A stretch of DNA of 64,000 bases from Adenophora triphylla var. japonica (lineage: Eukaryota > Streptophyta > Magnoliopsida > Asterales > Campanulaceae): assembly GCA_022495995.1 (NCBI GenBank), contig JAFEMH010000162.1, forward strand, positions 744,001-808,000. The letters are read 5' to 3'. Both the position numbers and the translations under genes were made by a program. Shown piece by piece: positions 22,184 to 32,832 of this stretch. Within the stretch, counting starts at the first letter, position 1; every line of letters starts with the position of its first letter. The notes under the pieces are model-generated. The model did no database searches. It worked only from the letters and a program-made list of their open reading frames with translations, and was not told the DNA's origin.

Positions 22184-25100
22184 TCATCTTCGACCAATGT
22201 TGATTAAATCCAAACAATGCGCAAATTTATCCCGAGTGACTACCTTCGTTAACATGTCAGCAGGGTTATCAGCAGTCCCAATCTTCAATAACCGAATGTC
22301 ACCTTCATTGACAATTTCACGAACAAAATGAAAGCGAACATCAATATGCTTCGTACGGGCATGGTGCACTTGGTTTTTCGATAAACAAATAGCACTCTGG
22401 CTATCACAAAACACACTAACGTGTTGCTGCAGAATCCCTAAGTCATTCACCAACCCATGCATCCAAATAGCTTCCTTAAAAGCTTCTGTGACTGCCATAT
22501 ACTCTGCCTCGGTGGTAGACAATGCAACTGTGGACTGGAGTACAGAACGCCAACAAACAGGTCCACCAGCCATAGTGAACACATAACCAGTTGTAGATCG
22601 ACGCATATCCAAATCACCAGCGTAGTCTGAATCCACATATCCAACCACAAGTTTATCAAGCTCAAGTTTTTCTTGTTTTTGAAACTTGAGACCAACATCA
22701 ACAGTTCCATGAATGTACCTCAAAATCCACTTAACAGCTTGCCAATGCCCTTTTCCTGGATTGTGCATATATCGGCTAACAATACTCAACGCTTGAGCAA
22801 TATCAGGCCGGGTGCAAACCATAGCATACATCAACGCACCAACGGCATTTGCGTATGGAACCTTTTCCATCTGAATCTTCTCTTCATCTGAATTAGGACA
22901 CATCGAAGCACTCAATTTGAAGTGAGGAGCAAGCGGTGTACCAACTGGTTTTGTCGAACCATTCATGCCAAATCTTGCTAACACCTTTTGCAAATACTGT
23001 GACTGTGTCAACCAAACAGTACCACTTCCTCGATCTCGCTGGATTTCCATCCCTAATATCTTCTGTGCTTCACCCAAATCCTTCATCTCAAACTCCTTAG
23101 ACAGCTGAGCCTTCAGTTTATCTGTCTCCACCTTGCTCTTGGATGCAATCAACATATCATCTACATACAAGAGCAAATAAATGAAGGATTCATCTTTGAG
23201 TTTTCGAAAGTACACACAATGGTCAAAATGGCTACGAGTATAATCATGCTCCACCATAAACTGATCAAATCTCTTATACCACTGTCGAGGAGACTGCTTA
23301 AGTCCATACAAGGACTTCTTCAATTTGCACGCCCAATTTTCCTTACCAGCAACTTTAAAACCATCTGGTTGGGTCATATAGATCTCCTCCTCCAAATCTC
23401 CATGCAAGAAAGCAGTTTTCACATCTAACTGTGCAAGCTCAAGGTCAAATTGAGCAACCAATGCCAACAATATCCGGATAGATGAATGCTTTACAACCGG
23501 AGAAAATATCTCGTTGTAGTCTACCCCTTCCTTTTGTGCATAACCTTTCGCCACCAACCGAGCCTTATAGCGAATCCCAGGAGTGTCATCTTTCTTTGCA
23601 AATACCCATTTGCACCCAATTGCTTTCTTACCCTTCGGAAGCTCCACCAAATCCCAAGTCTGATTTTTCTTCAAGGACTTCATTTCCTCGTTCATAGCCT
23701 CTTGCCATCTCAAATTATCAGAACACAAAATAGCGTCTTTATAGCTATTGGGAACTTCTTCAATCATGGGAAGAGCATATGCAACCATATCATCAAATCG
23801 AGCAGGTCTACGAGTCTCTCTTCGAGGTCTATCTTTTGCAATAGAGTACTCAGGTTCAACATCCTGTTCATTTTCATCCTCATTGTGGATTGGCTCCACC
23901 TGATTAGAGTTCTCCGAACTCTCCTCCACCTGTTCAACATTTTCAAATATAGGCTTAACAACCGGATTAAATACAACTTTTTGTACCTGCTTGGGGGCTT
24001 CATTTTCTTTCTCTTCCTTCTTCAAAGTCATCACAGACTCATCAAATGTCACGTCTCGGCTCTTGACAATTTTTCTTGTTTCAGGGCACCACAACCTGAA
24101 ACCCTTTACACCACTGCTAAAGCCCATGAATTTGGCTTTCTTTGCTCGAGGATCCAACTTCGAATCATCAACATGATAATATGCAGGGCATCCAAAGATG
24201 TGCAACTGGTCATAATCTCTGACTGGTTCACCAGACCATACTTCAAGAGGTATCTTGCCTCCATTTCCAGTTGTAGGCAACCGATTCACCAAATCAACTG
24301 CATAGTTGAGAGCCTCAGCCCAAAATGCCTTACTCAAACCCGCTTGGGATAGCATGCAACGAACCTTTTGTACCAAGGTCTGATTCATCCTTTCTGCAAC
24401 TCCATTCTGCTGCGGCTTGCCAGGAATAGTGAAGTGTCTAACAATGCCCTCTTTTCTACACATATCCAAGAATGGATCATACTTGTACTCACCACCATTA
24501 TCTGATCGCAACTTCTTAATCTTGCGGCCCATCTGGTTCTCCACCATTTTCTTCCATTCAAGGAAGACACTAAGAACCTCGTGCTTGTTCTTCATGGGGT
24601 ACATCCAAACTCTCCTAGAGTAATCATCAATAAAGGTGACGAACCACCTTTTTCCACCCAACGAAGCATTCTTCGTAGGACCCCATACATCCGAGTGAAC
24701 ATAATCCAACACACCTTTGGTTCTATGAACCGAAGTGCCAAACTTCACCCTTCTATGCTTGCCATAGACACAATGTTCACAAAATTCAACTTTGCCAGTT
24801 TTAGCACCTTTGAGTACTCCTTGATTCACTAAAGTCTGCAGGGGCTTTTCTCCAACATGTCCAAGTCTCATGTGCCACAATTTCGACATGTCTGCCTCAT
24901 TCGAGCTTGCTACGGCCGCTTGTTCAACAACTGTGCTTCCATTTAGGTAGTACAAGTTACCTCTCCGAGTCCCTTTCATCACTACCAAAACTCCATGAGT
25001 TACTTTTAAGTGACCCCCATCCAAAGTGATGCGATAGCCTTTTGCATCCAAGGCTCCAAGAGAAATTAAATTTTTCTTCAAATCAGGGACATAACGAACT

Positions 25101-26179
25101 TCGGTGAGCTTACGAATAACTCCATCAAACATCTTCAAATGCACAGTACCAATACCCCTTGTTCTGCAAGTGTTGTTGTTGCCCATGTAAACAACTCCAC
25201 CATCGAGCTCTTCAAATGTTGAGAACATTTCTTTGTGAGGACACATGTGGTAGGAGCAACCCGAATCCAAGATCCACTCATCAACATGACTGACTGAAAC
25301 TGAGAGTGAAACCGTCAAAGCGTCATCTCCGTCACTGTCTTCCCTCCTAGCCACATTTGCTTTTGACTCATTCTTCTTGTTCTTTATTTTCGGGCAATCT
25401 TTCTTCCAATGACCCTTCTTCCGGCAATAGGCACATTCATCTTTGCCGACTTTCTTTGGATCAGCAGATTGTCCTCTTGATCTCGACTGGGAATGACCAC
25501 GATCTCCATTGTTTCTACTAGTAGTCCTCCCACGAACAGTAAGAGCATCCGAATCTGAGTCTCGAAGGGTTCCTTTATCCTTCCTCCGTACCTCGTTATT
25601 CATCAAAGCATTGGAAACATCATCAAAAGTAATTTCAGATTTTCCATGCAACAAGGTAGTAGTCAAATGTTCATATGACTCAGGCAAAGAATTTAACAAT
25701 AACAAAGCCTTATCATCATCAGCTATATCAACATCTAAATTTTGCAAATCGGTAATAATTTTGTTAAATTCATTTAAATGTTCAGTCATCGAATTACCTT
25801 TCTTGTAATCAAAACGGAAGAGCTTCTTCTTCAAGTAGAGTTTGTTCTCTACACTTTTCTGCATATATTTGGCCTCCAATTTGTCCCATAACTCCTTTGC
25901 CAAAGAGACCTTCATAAAAGGATATTTTTGGTCCGTACCCAAACAAGAACGAATTGTTCCACAAGCTTGGCGATTTAGCTTCTTCCATTCGGACTCTTCC
26001 ATTTCTTCGGGCATCTCCTCGAGGGTGAATTCGAGGTCTTGCATTGCTAAAAGATCTAAAACTTCGCCTTGCCAAACTCCAAAATTGTTTCCCCCATTAA
26101 ACTTTTCAACTTCAAGATTAGTACTAGACACCCTTGGCCCACGCTTTTGTGACTTAGTACTAGTCTCAGTTTCCACCAT
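22184..26179 (-). CDS. copia-3 gag-pol polyprotein (1331 aa)
   Basis: One uninterrupted frame. The start chosen is MVETETSTKS at 26179, since the ATG eight codons upstream is less plausible. Domains in order: gag (LEVEKFNGGNNFGVWQ; LLNSLPESYEHL), CCHC zinc knuckle (CAYCRKKGHWKKDC, about residue 250), protease (WILDSGCSYHMC), GAG-pre-integrase (HMRLGHVGEKPL), integrase (FIDDYSRRVWMY; LRSDNGGEY; PQQNGVAERMN), reverse transcriptase (KARLVAKGYAQKEGVDY; LLLYVDDMLIASK) and RNase H (GYVDSDYAGDLDMRRSTTGY; ALSTTEAEYMA; HIDVRFHFVRE). All catalytic motifs are present and the length is normal for Tork/Tnt1-like elements. It may be transposition-competent. Confidence 0.96.
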   Translation of the reverse strand: MVETETSTKSQKRGPRVSSTNLEVEKFNGGNNFGVWQGEVLDLLAMQDLEFTLEEMPEEMEESEWKKLNRQACGTIRSCLGTDQKYPFMKVSLAKELWDKLEAKYMQKSVENKLYLKKKLFRFDYKKGNSMTEHLNEFNKIITDLQNLDVDIADDDKALLLLNSLPESYEHLTTTLLHGKSEITFDDVSNALMNNEVRRKDKGTLRDSDSDALTVRGRTTSRNNGDRGHSQSRSRGQSADPKKVGKDECAYCRKKGHWKKDCPKIKNKKNESKANVARREDSDGDDALTVSLSVSVSHVDEWILDSGCSYHMCPHKEMFSTFEELDGGVVYMGNNNTCRTRGIGTVHLKMFDGVIRKLTEVRYVPDLKKNLISLGALDAKGYRITLDGGHLKVTHGVLVVMKGTRRGNLYYLNGSTVVEQAAVASSNEADMSKLWHMRLGHVGEKPLQTLVNQGVLKGAKTGKVEFCEHCVYGKHRRVKFGTSVHRTKGVLDYVHSDVWGPTKNASLGGKRWFVTFIDDYSRRVWMYPMKNKHEVLSVFLEWKKMVENQMGRKIKKLRSDNGGEYKYDPFLDMCRKEGIVRHFTIPGKPQQNGVAERMNQTLVQKVRCMLSQAGLSKAFWAEALNYAVDLVNRLPTTGNGGKIPLEVWSGEPVRDYDQLHIFGCPAYYHVDDSKLDPRAKKAKFMGFSSGVKGFRLWCPETRKIVKSRDVTFDESVMTLKKEEKENEAPKQVQKVVFNPVVKPIFENVEQVEESSENSNQVEPIHNEDENEQDVEPEYSIAKDRPRRETRRPARFDDMVAYALPMIEEVPNSYKDAILCSDNLRWQEAMNEEMKSLKKNQTWDLVELPKGKKAIGCKWVFAKKDDTPGIRYKARLVAKGYAQKEGVDYNEIFSPVVKHSSIRILLALVAQFDLELAQLDVKTAFLHGDLEEEIYMTQPDGFKVAGKENWACKLKKSLYGLKQSPRQWYKRFDQFMVEHDYTRSHFDHCVYFRKLKDESFIYLLLYVDDMLIASKSKVETDKLKAQLSKEFEMKDLGEAQKILGMEIQRDRGSGTVWLTQSQYLQKVLARFGMNGSTKPVGTPLAPHFKLSASMCPNSDEEKIQMEKVPYANAVGALMYAMVCTRPDIAQALSIVSRYMHNPGKGHWQAVKWILRYIHGTVDVGLKFQKQEKLELDKLVVGYVDSDYAGDLDMRRSTTGYVFTMAGGPVCWRSVLQSTVALSTTEAEYMAVTEAFKEAIWMHGLVNDLGILQQHVSVFCDSQSAICLSKNQVHHARTKHIDVRFHFVREIVNEGDIRLLKIGTADNPADMLTKVVTRDKFAHCLDLINIGRR

Positions 26180-26329
26180 TGTAGAAAATTGCTTCCAAAA
26201 CAATTATCCAACTACGAGAGAAAACAAACAAATTCTGGAAAAATTCATTTCCAAGAAAAAATAGCAAATGACTTATCTCAATATGTGATGTGTGTAGGAG
26301 CACCGAGTAGAACAACTTCTACAACCAAA

Positions 26330-26341
26330 GCTCTGATACCA
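26330..26341 (-). promoter_or_regulatory. copia-3 primer-binding site (tRNA-Met type)
   Basis: Minus strand TGGTATCAGAGC two bases from the end of the 5' LTR at 26344. Confidence 0.92.
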
Positions 26342-26343
26342 AT

Positions 26344-26767
26344 TGTTGAAACCGAATGCGGAAATGGATCTTGCACTTCCCACACACCCACACGAACAAA
26401 GTAACAAACGAGACACAAGATTTACGTGGTTCGGAGAAATTCTCCTACGTCCACGGGTGGCAACCAAAATCACTATTAGGTGATTACAAATTGTTTACAA
26501 AGTGATCTCTCACTACAAATGTGTCTCTCTCTCACAAAGTGTTTAACACTCCAAATGATTTCTCACAACTTGCCACAATACTAGAAAGCATCCTACCAAA
26601 GCCTATTTATAGGCACAAACCATCCAAGGATAAGGATGTATCAAGAGAGAGATGGAACACCAAAGTGTTTCTTGGGAAACACCAAAAGCCATCATACATT
26701 CACCATGTGGATAATGATGAATGTCCAAATGAATAATAGATAATTCTAGAACTTGAAGCCAAAACCA
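26344..26767 (-). repeat. copia-3 5' LTR (right copy)
   Basis: Colinear with and visually identical to 21692-22115; it lacks only the terminal ACA. On the gene strand, reading from exon 3 into this LTR meets TAG after seven codons. Confidence 0.95.
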
Positions 26768-26847
26768 GCTGCAACAGAAACTCTTGGGCCAATTTTTTGG
26801 ACTACGACTCGGTGATGCACGCTTTTGAACTTATCATTAGTAAGGAG
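26768..26847 (-). CDS. Dioxygenase exon 3, first part
   Basis: The acceptor AG is at 26849-26848 (TTTATGCAG). The exon then reads LLTNDKFKSVHHRVVVQKIG and PRVSVA. It contributes the third iron ligand (H289 in SVHHRV) and the 2-oxoglutarate-binding Arg-x-Ser (R299, S301 in GPRVS). The exon is cut by copia-3 after GCA-GC. Translation continuing into the LTR would add AGFGFKF and stop, giving a 310-residue product that still has all cofactor ligands but lacks the last 62 residues. Confidence 0.9.
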
Positions 26848-27169
26848 CTGCATAAACAAATTGAGTTTACTTGGTTCCTAAATCATATACCTCTGGCATA
26901 AAGTTTGTGTAACTAACTAAAACGAGTTTCCGTCCCAAAATGAATGATCACTTTGAATTTAAGAGTCATTTTTAAAATATTGATTTTTAATAGAAAAAAG
27001 AATCATAAACATTCTTGCTATTCACTTTCAAAATTTAAATTTTGTAAAAATATACTGAACTATGAAAAAGATGAAAAAAATTTCATTTATGGACAATTTT
27101 TTATTGAAAAATTTCAAAAGATCATTTATTTTGAGAAAACAGTGGAAGTACAAAATTATGTAAACTTGC
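26848..27169 (-). other. Intron 2 of the dioxygenase gene, GC-AG borders
   Basis: The donor is CAG|GCAAGT at 27169 and the acceptor TGCAG at 26848; 322 bp, AT-rich. CAG|GCAAGT is the classic strong context of the minor GC-AG intron class, and the join gives DLLQ-LLTNDKF exactly as in the family. No GT in the neighbourhood keeps this join. Confidence 0.85.
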
Positions 27170-27491
27170 CTGCAAAAGATCTGCAACATTGACAATCAGA
27201 GCTCCGGGATGTGGGGTAACATCGACCCAATTTTCTTCGTGACGAACCTGAAGGCCACCCAATAAATCTTGTAGAAGAATTGTAAAGAAGCCGGAGTCGG
27301 TATGGTTGAATGTCCCAATGGTCAACTCTGGTTCAGGGCATGGTGGGTAGTAATGACCAAGGAAGAAAAGGCCCTCAGCGCAGCCCATATCTTTCAAGTG
27401 ACTAGGTTTGAGCCCTAGGGTCTCAGAGAGCAACTCAAGCATGGTAAGCCCTAATCTCATAATGTAATTTGAGTATTCAGTTATAATGTCT
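27170..27491 (-). CDS. Dioxygenase exon 2 (2OG-Fe(II) oxygenase core)
   Basis: Acceptor AATCACAG ends at 27492. The exon is 322 nt, coding residues 170-277 from [15 protein letters not shown] to [12 protein letters not shown]. It holds the double-stranded beta-helix core with iron ligands H233 and D235 ([12 protein letters not shown]) and the family phrases [30 protein letters not shown] and [16 protein letters not shown]. In this enzyme class these residues bind Fe(II) for O2 activation with 2-oxoglutarate; the protein would be cytosolic and soluble. There is no stop or frameshift. Both borders agree in phase with exons 1 and 3. Confidence 0.93.
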
Positions 27492-27681
27492 CTGTGATTA
27501 AACAAGAACATAGATTTCTCAGTTTTAGCATTAGAAAAATCCAAACAAAGACAACATATAGTCTTACCTGTAAATAAAATAAAAACTAAAAAAAGTCATA
27601 TGTTTTAATCCTCCCTTCCCAAAAAGATTGTCTCTCATTTTTTTATTTGTTTGTATCAATTCGATTAAATTTTGACCAATA

Positions 27682-27826
27682 TACTCTCTCCCATTTGAAA
27701 GTTCCCATTTTTTTGGGACGGAACTAAATGAAAAATATTAAAATATTAATAGTAAAGTAGGTGTTTCTAGTGTATATAAAAAGTGAGTGAGAAAAAAGAA
27801 TGTGGGGTAGGGACGAACGGAGAATA
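27682..27826. mobile_element. Probable Stowaway-type MITE in intron 1
   Basis: TA-flanked ends CTCTCTCCCATTTG and (reverse complement) TTCTCCGTTCGTCC, with the inner phrase CCCATTTTTTTGGGACGGA common in Stowaway MITEs of plants. About 145 bp. Ends diverged. Confidence 0.55.
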
Positions 27827-27910
27827 TATCAATGAAACCTGGTTGGGGTATGGTGCTTGATGGACAGTCTAATTTATTTGGTCTACGTTATATTGATTGA
27901 GAATTGGAAA

Positions 27911-28423
27911 TGATGACGCCACAACTTTTAGGGGTATCACAAGGATGAACATTGGCTTTATACGACTAATGTACCTAAACACAAACAATAAGCGCTATTA
28001 GAGACCAAGCCGGGGTTGATTTCGTCTCAGGGCCTTGGGTGTAAGATTAAGATATTTGACGTTTGATAACTGAGATATAAGCCTTGTAATGTCTTGGTGT
28101 GTTTGTGTGATAGGGTTTGGATAATGTGACTTACCTTACCATGGAAGAAAAGTGAGTATATATAGTAGAGAGAGACCAGTTGGATGGATGTCAGCCTTGG
28201 GTATATTTGTCTTGACCAAGTGAGAAGCTGGTGTCAGAGCTTGTACGGAATCGTGTCCCACAAGCTTGATATTAATTGGGAGTATGGTATAAAAACGCGA
28301 TCAACGCAGACCGGGAAGGCTCGGTCAATGCGGATTAGGAAGGCGCGGTCTTAGGTGTGCCACGTCATATATTGCCTTTGTACCATAGCGAGCTTGGCCA
28401 GTCTAAAGGGTTCGGGCTTATCA
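27911..28423 (-). repeat. Tat 3' LTR (left copy)
   Basis: 513 bp, TGATGACGCC ... GGGCTTATCA on plus. Compared with the right copy (about 700 bp after removing the CRM insertion) it lacks about 190 bp after GTCTTGACC. A TATA box (ATATATAG region) lies at about 28155. Confidence 0.88.
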
Positions 28424-28739
28424 GTGGCCATTGCTTCGAGGGTTAGATCATTTATGGTTAGGGCGAGAAGCCATACATAAAACTAGGTATGCAGGGTGGA
28501 GCACATCGCGGGCACAAGTTTGTGAAATTTTACCACTTCTTCACACAGACTCCCTGCTTATTATGGGCACGTGAGGGGAGTTTAGTGGAAGTATGTGGTA
28601 GGTTACAGAAGCCTCCCGGATAAGGTTTGAGTGGGCCATAAATGCCAACCGCCATTAATTCAAAATTTAAACTATACTGGTTCATCGCTCGAGGGAATTT
28701 GGTCTGTGGGCTCATTAATACGGGTTAAACCGGTATGCC
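28424..28739. other. Tat internal region between 3' LTR and antisense gene
   Basis: No coding frame. Probably holds the polypurine tract of the Tat element (minus) and upstream promoter sequence of the plus-strand accessory gene. Confidence 0.4.
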
Positions 28740-31700
28740 CTTGGCCTATAAATACCAAACCCCTCTTCCCTTCAATATTTTATCACTCCCATCTTTTGGG
28801 TTTGCATCTTAGAGAGAGAAAAATTTCACAGCTTCCTTAAGCATCCTTCTTGCTAAATCATCTTTCGTTAGTTTTCTTTTTGTAATTCCTCCTTCTCCAT
28901 CTGTCACTCACCATTACTTATTTTATGGAGCGTCCATTTTAGCTAGGCAATGGGATGCCCTAACACCTTCGCCGTTGATAATAAGTCGGGTGGATTTATC
29001 GTAAGGTTGCTGGGGTTCGGGTGAAACTGTCTCTTGGGTCTTTCGAATACTTCGCTGTGAGGTATGAATGGGGAAATTGGGTCACACCCCGGTTGTGGGA
29101 AGCCAAGGGGAGGAATTTTTTGACTGGTGACATGCTAGTTTGAGGAAACCACACCCGTTTGAGAAATTTTGTGATGGGGGTGCTGTGCAGGTTTCCTAGA
29201 GAACGCAATCAAGCTTTGAATGCCCAGGAGTTGGTAAGGAGAGTTCGAATTGATCCAATGGTTAGACATATTACTCAATGGGAGAAGGTGTATATTGCTG
29301 ATGAAATCGAGCTAGCTGTGGCCCCTGATGCTGCAGCTGAGCCCGCGACCAACCTTGAAACTACTGAGAACGCGGCCTCCTTGGCCGTAGTTAAACCCTT
29401 GGCCCAGATCGAGGCCCAACCTAGGGCGGTCATAACTTAGGTAGCAATGGTTAAGAGGCCATGTATATGGATGAGTTGGACTTAGAAGTAGCTCAACCTT
29501 CTTCCTCGGACTCTTCTTTGGAATAATATGGGTCCGGAAGTAGTTCTGAAACCGAGGTGAATAATAGGGAGATCGCAGACTGCATGGCGGTGGATACTGC
29601 CCAGAGAGCGGTTGAGATCATTGATGCTTTCTTTGAAGGCCATGTGGAGACCGTTGCTATTCGAGAGCAGAGTCAAATCGGTGCTTCCACCTCTGGCTGT
29701 GGTCATTCCAAGAAGAAGGGTGCAGTCCGCAAGGCTAATGAGGACAAACTAGCCTTAACCTTTAACATTGACCTAACTCCTTCTTCATTAGCGGGCTGCA
29801 GAAGATAGAGCACAATGGTAATCTTCATCCCGAGACCATCTTTGTTGTCTGGGATAGCAATAGGGCATGTGTCTTTTCTGGAGCCTAGTTCGAGTGCGGT
29901 CTCAGACTTCCTCTTGACCCCTTTATCGTTCAATTTCTTGAATTCAACAACTACCTGCCAATGCACCTTACCCTAAATAATGTTCGAGCATTAATTTCTT
30001 TCATAATTGTGTGTAAGGTTTTAGGGTTTGATCCTACCCTTCCTGGGCTATATGCCTTCTATTTCAACCAAATAACTAATGGCAATCTCAGCCTGAAAAC
30101 CAAATCCAATTCTGCCAAAACCTTCTCTCCACCCAACAATAAATTTGATCAATAGAACCAGACGAACATTTTGTGATCGAAAATAGGTTCGGTTGGAGCT
30201 TCCCTAGGCTTGAGGGTTTGGCCCCCATTAGGATTTCTGTGAGCTCATACCCTAGCTTGTCATAATATGAGGAGTTGCTGATCGCGTTCACAAAATATTT
30301 AGCTTTACATATCCAGGGGAAGGTGACCCCAGTTTTTGACGTGGCCGAGATTGTAGAAGATGAGCCTCTGCTGATATATGTCGGGTTGGACCCCAAAGAG
30401 AAGGGTTAGATGTGGCTCCTAGAGTAGAGATAGGGACAATCCTACGCGATCGGACTGGAGAGTCCATGAGTTCTTCTAATTCGTGTCCAAATGTGGATCC
30501 TGCATGATAAGTGCGGTCTGCGAACCTACAGAGTGGATCGGTCTCTTTTTAATTTTCGTTTCTACAGTCATCGTACTTTACTTGCTTTCAAAATTTTGAA
30601 CTGCGATCTGACTTTTCTTTATCTTTATGCTGACCCCAAAGATATTACAATGGCTCCCAAGGTTTCTCAGGCTGAGCTTAAGGCTGCCTGGGTTCGTGAA
30701 ATGGTCAAGGAGAGCAAGTTGAGGCAGGAGAAGCTCCAGAAGACTCCTGCTCAAGGTGTGATTTTGCCCGTGGTAGATAGGGTGAGTGGGGAGCTCCTGG
30801 CTGTGGGGCACGGCATCCCTAGAATAAAGGATCTTCCTCCCCGATCTCAATCAACCCATGGCCGCGGTACTGATGATGATCGTGTTCCACCTAATGCTCA
30901 ATCTGACAAGATATATAAGGGGAGTACGAGTCCGCAAACCGATGCGGAGAGCTCGGGCAAGGACAAGCAACCAAGAGTCCAAGACCCCAATGTCATAACC
31001 CTTGCTATCCCTACCAGCTCGCCTGCCATACCGAGCTCCATTTATGGGAGTGCCTATCCCTTGGTTGATATAGATACTAGGGAGAAGGCCTGGGATCTGA
31101 GCAATAATTTGGGGAAGGTTTATGTTGTCCACAGGGGGACCTATACTCCAGGTGGGGTGATAATTCGATGGTAGAGCTTGGCCTTTTAAACAGGCTCTAT
31201 TGCCCAGATTATTATGAGAAAGTGGGCTCTAAGCTCAATGCTTCCGCCTTAGCTGGTAACATCGGTCTGATGGCCGCACAGGTACTTCGTCTCTTCACAT
31301 CTTGTTTTTCCTTTATTTTTCTTCCTTTTCCTATTTCTTACTATTTCCTTTTCTATTTTTAGATGGTCGATGATGCCATGCGGCTGAGGAAGATCACTTA
31401 CGAGCAAGTGGCCTCGATCACTGATAAGAATAAGGAGTTGATAAGGGCGCTTGAGGAGAAGGAGGTCCTCAATAAAACTCTGCTCGAGAAGGAGTTCGAT
31501 CTGAAACAGGTTTGTGGAAGATTGGACACCTCTCTCAAATCTCTGGATAAAGCCAACGACGAAGGGAATGATCTCCGTGGGAAGAAGGAGCATCTGGAGA
31601 AAGATATCATGGAGTACCAGAAGAAACTGGAGGCTGCGCAAGTGCATGTCAAATAATTGGAGGCCCAAGTTGACAAGCTGTCCGACGAGCTTGTGGCTTT

Positions 31701-32222
31701 GAAGTAGTTTAAACTGGAAAAGGATGATGCACTTTTTACTGCTAGAAAGGAGGCTTTGAAAGAGTTCAAAGACTCCCAAGAGTTCAAGGATCTCATGTTT
31801 GCGGAGAGCTCTTCCCAGTTTGAGGCCGCCTGTAAAACCCAACTAATGAATTTGCGGCTACAGGCAAGTTTTCTGCTGAACAATTAGCTATCATTGGCTC
31901 TTTGATCGCAACAGACTTGGAATGCCTTCCCGGTCATGCCCTTGTTCCTTTACATGCGGAAGATATTGCAAATCTAGAAGTTGCAGCGGTCTCCTCCTTG
32001 CCTCCAGTGGCCGCGGCCACCGCCACCTCACTTATTAATGAACTAGACACTTTAAGATGTGATGAAGTAAAGTTATCTCTAGACGCCGTTGCTGCTCGCC
32101 TATTTCCCAATGGGTCTGCAGTTAGCAAGCTATTCCCAAAATGGCCAGCTTCAACAACTCCAACTCCAACTCCAACTACAACTTTAGCTCTAGAAAATGA
32201 ACAAATCCAAGAGCACAACTAA
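28740..32222 (+). pseudogene. Antisense accessory gene of the Tat element (decayed, with introns)
   Basis: On the strand opposite to gag-pol lies a gene-like unit: TATA box CTATAAATACC (28746-28756), a leader, broken coding blocks and an AT-rich end. The block at about 29917-30100 reads LDPFIVQFLEFNNYLPMHL then RALISFIIVCKVLGF, resembling the plant 'putative gypsy type transposon' domain. A block at 30650-31281 (MAPKVSQAELKAAWVREMVK) is followed by a typical 81-bp intron (31282-31362, CAG|GTACTT ... TTTTTAG), a coiled coil (31363-31656; KNKELIRALEEKEVLNKTLL) and a C-terminal tail to 32222. Antisense extra ORFs are known in some Tat-lineage elements. Function unknown. Several stops and shifts make it non-functional. 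Confidence 0.65.
31282..31362 (+). other. Intron within the antisense Tat gene
   Basis: GCCGCACAG|GTACTTCGTC and a pyrimidine-rich CTATTTTTAG|ATGGTCG; 81 bp, strongly T-rich. Both flanking frames are phase 0 and open (LMAAQ then MVDDAMRLRK), consistent with splicing. Confidence 0.6.
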
Positions 32223-32832
32223 ACCACGGTCTGATATGTAAAAGGGCAGCTTATTTTGTTTTTGAATAATTGTATTTTCATTTAATAGGTTTAGATTGTA
32301 ATTTTTTCCTTATTAATGAAAAGATCCTTTCTGCTCATATATTCATGCTTTATCTCTTATTGAGATTTTATGATGAATATTATTTTTGCTCAATTGTAGC
32401 CGCGGGCAATGTCTTGCCTTGTATATTTTTGGACCATATGAGACTTAATAACCCATTATGTAAAATATTTAGTTTATATGGGAGTTAACCTTATAAATAT
32501 GACCACAATGACTATTGGCTCTTATACTCTAAGGTTTTTCCTTGTTCTGAATTTTGAGCTTTATAATACATCATTTTCATCCATAATTCCACCTAAGTGA
32601 TTTAGACAATCTGGACTCTTGAATCTGTATGTATGTAAGATAGCCAAGGCAAGCTTCTTATATTATGGGCATACGGAGTGCAGTTTGAAGGCAGTCCGCG
32701 TATCAGCAGAGTGTGACAGTGCTGTCATCCATTGTTTGGGCACAACCCTACTAGCATTCACTCTGTTAATTCCGGTAGTGAGAAAATTATTCTTTTACTT
32801 TTTGGAGTTACAAATCCTATAAAAGTATAGCT
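32223..32832. other. Tat internal spacer between antisense gene and integrase
   Basis: AT-rich, no supported gene. It would carry the convergent 3' ends of the sense pol and the antisense gene. Confidence 0.4.

Larger units (their letters stand above)
21692..26767 (-). mobile_element. Intact Ty1/copia element (copia-3, Tork-like) in exon 3
   Basis: Two colinear LTRs (21692-22118, 26344-26767) that look identical by eye, a tRNA-Met primer-binding site, a polypurine tract and one uninterrupted polyprotein frame. The right LTR lacks the last three bases (ACA) seen in the left copy and no 5-bp target duplication remains, so a deletion of roughly nine bases probably occurred at that junction. It is in the same orientation as the host gene. 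Apparently very young. Confidence 0.95.

Noticed and set aside
23486..24352. Plus-strand open frame of 288 codons
   Set aside because: Lies fully antisense to the intact copia-3 polyprotein and has no recognisable domain; a shadow frame.
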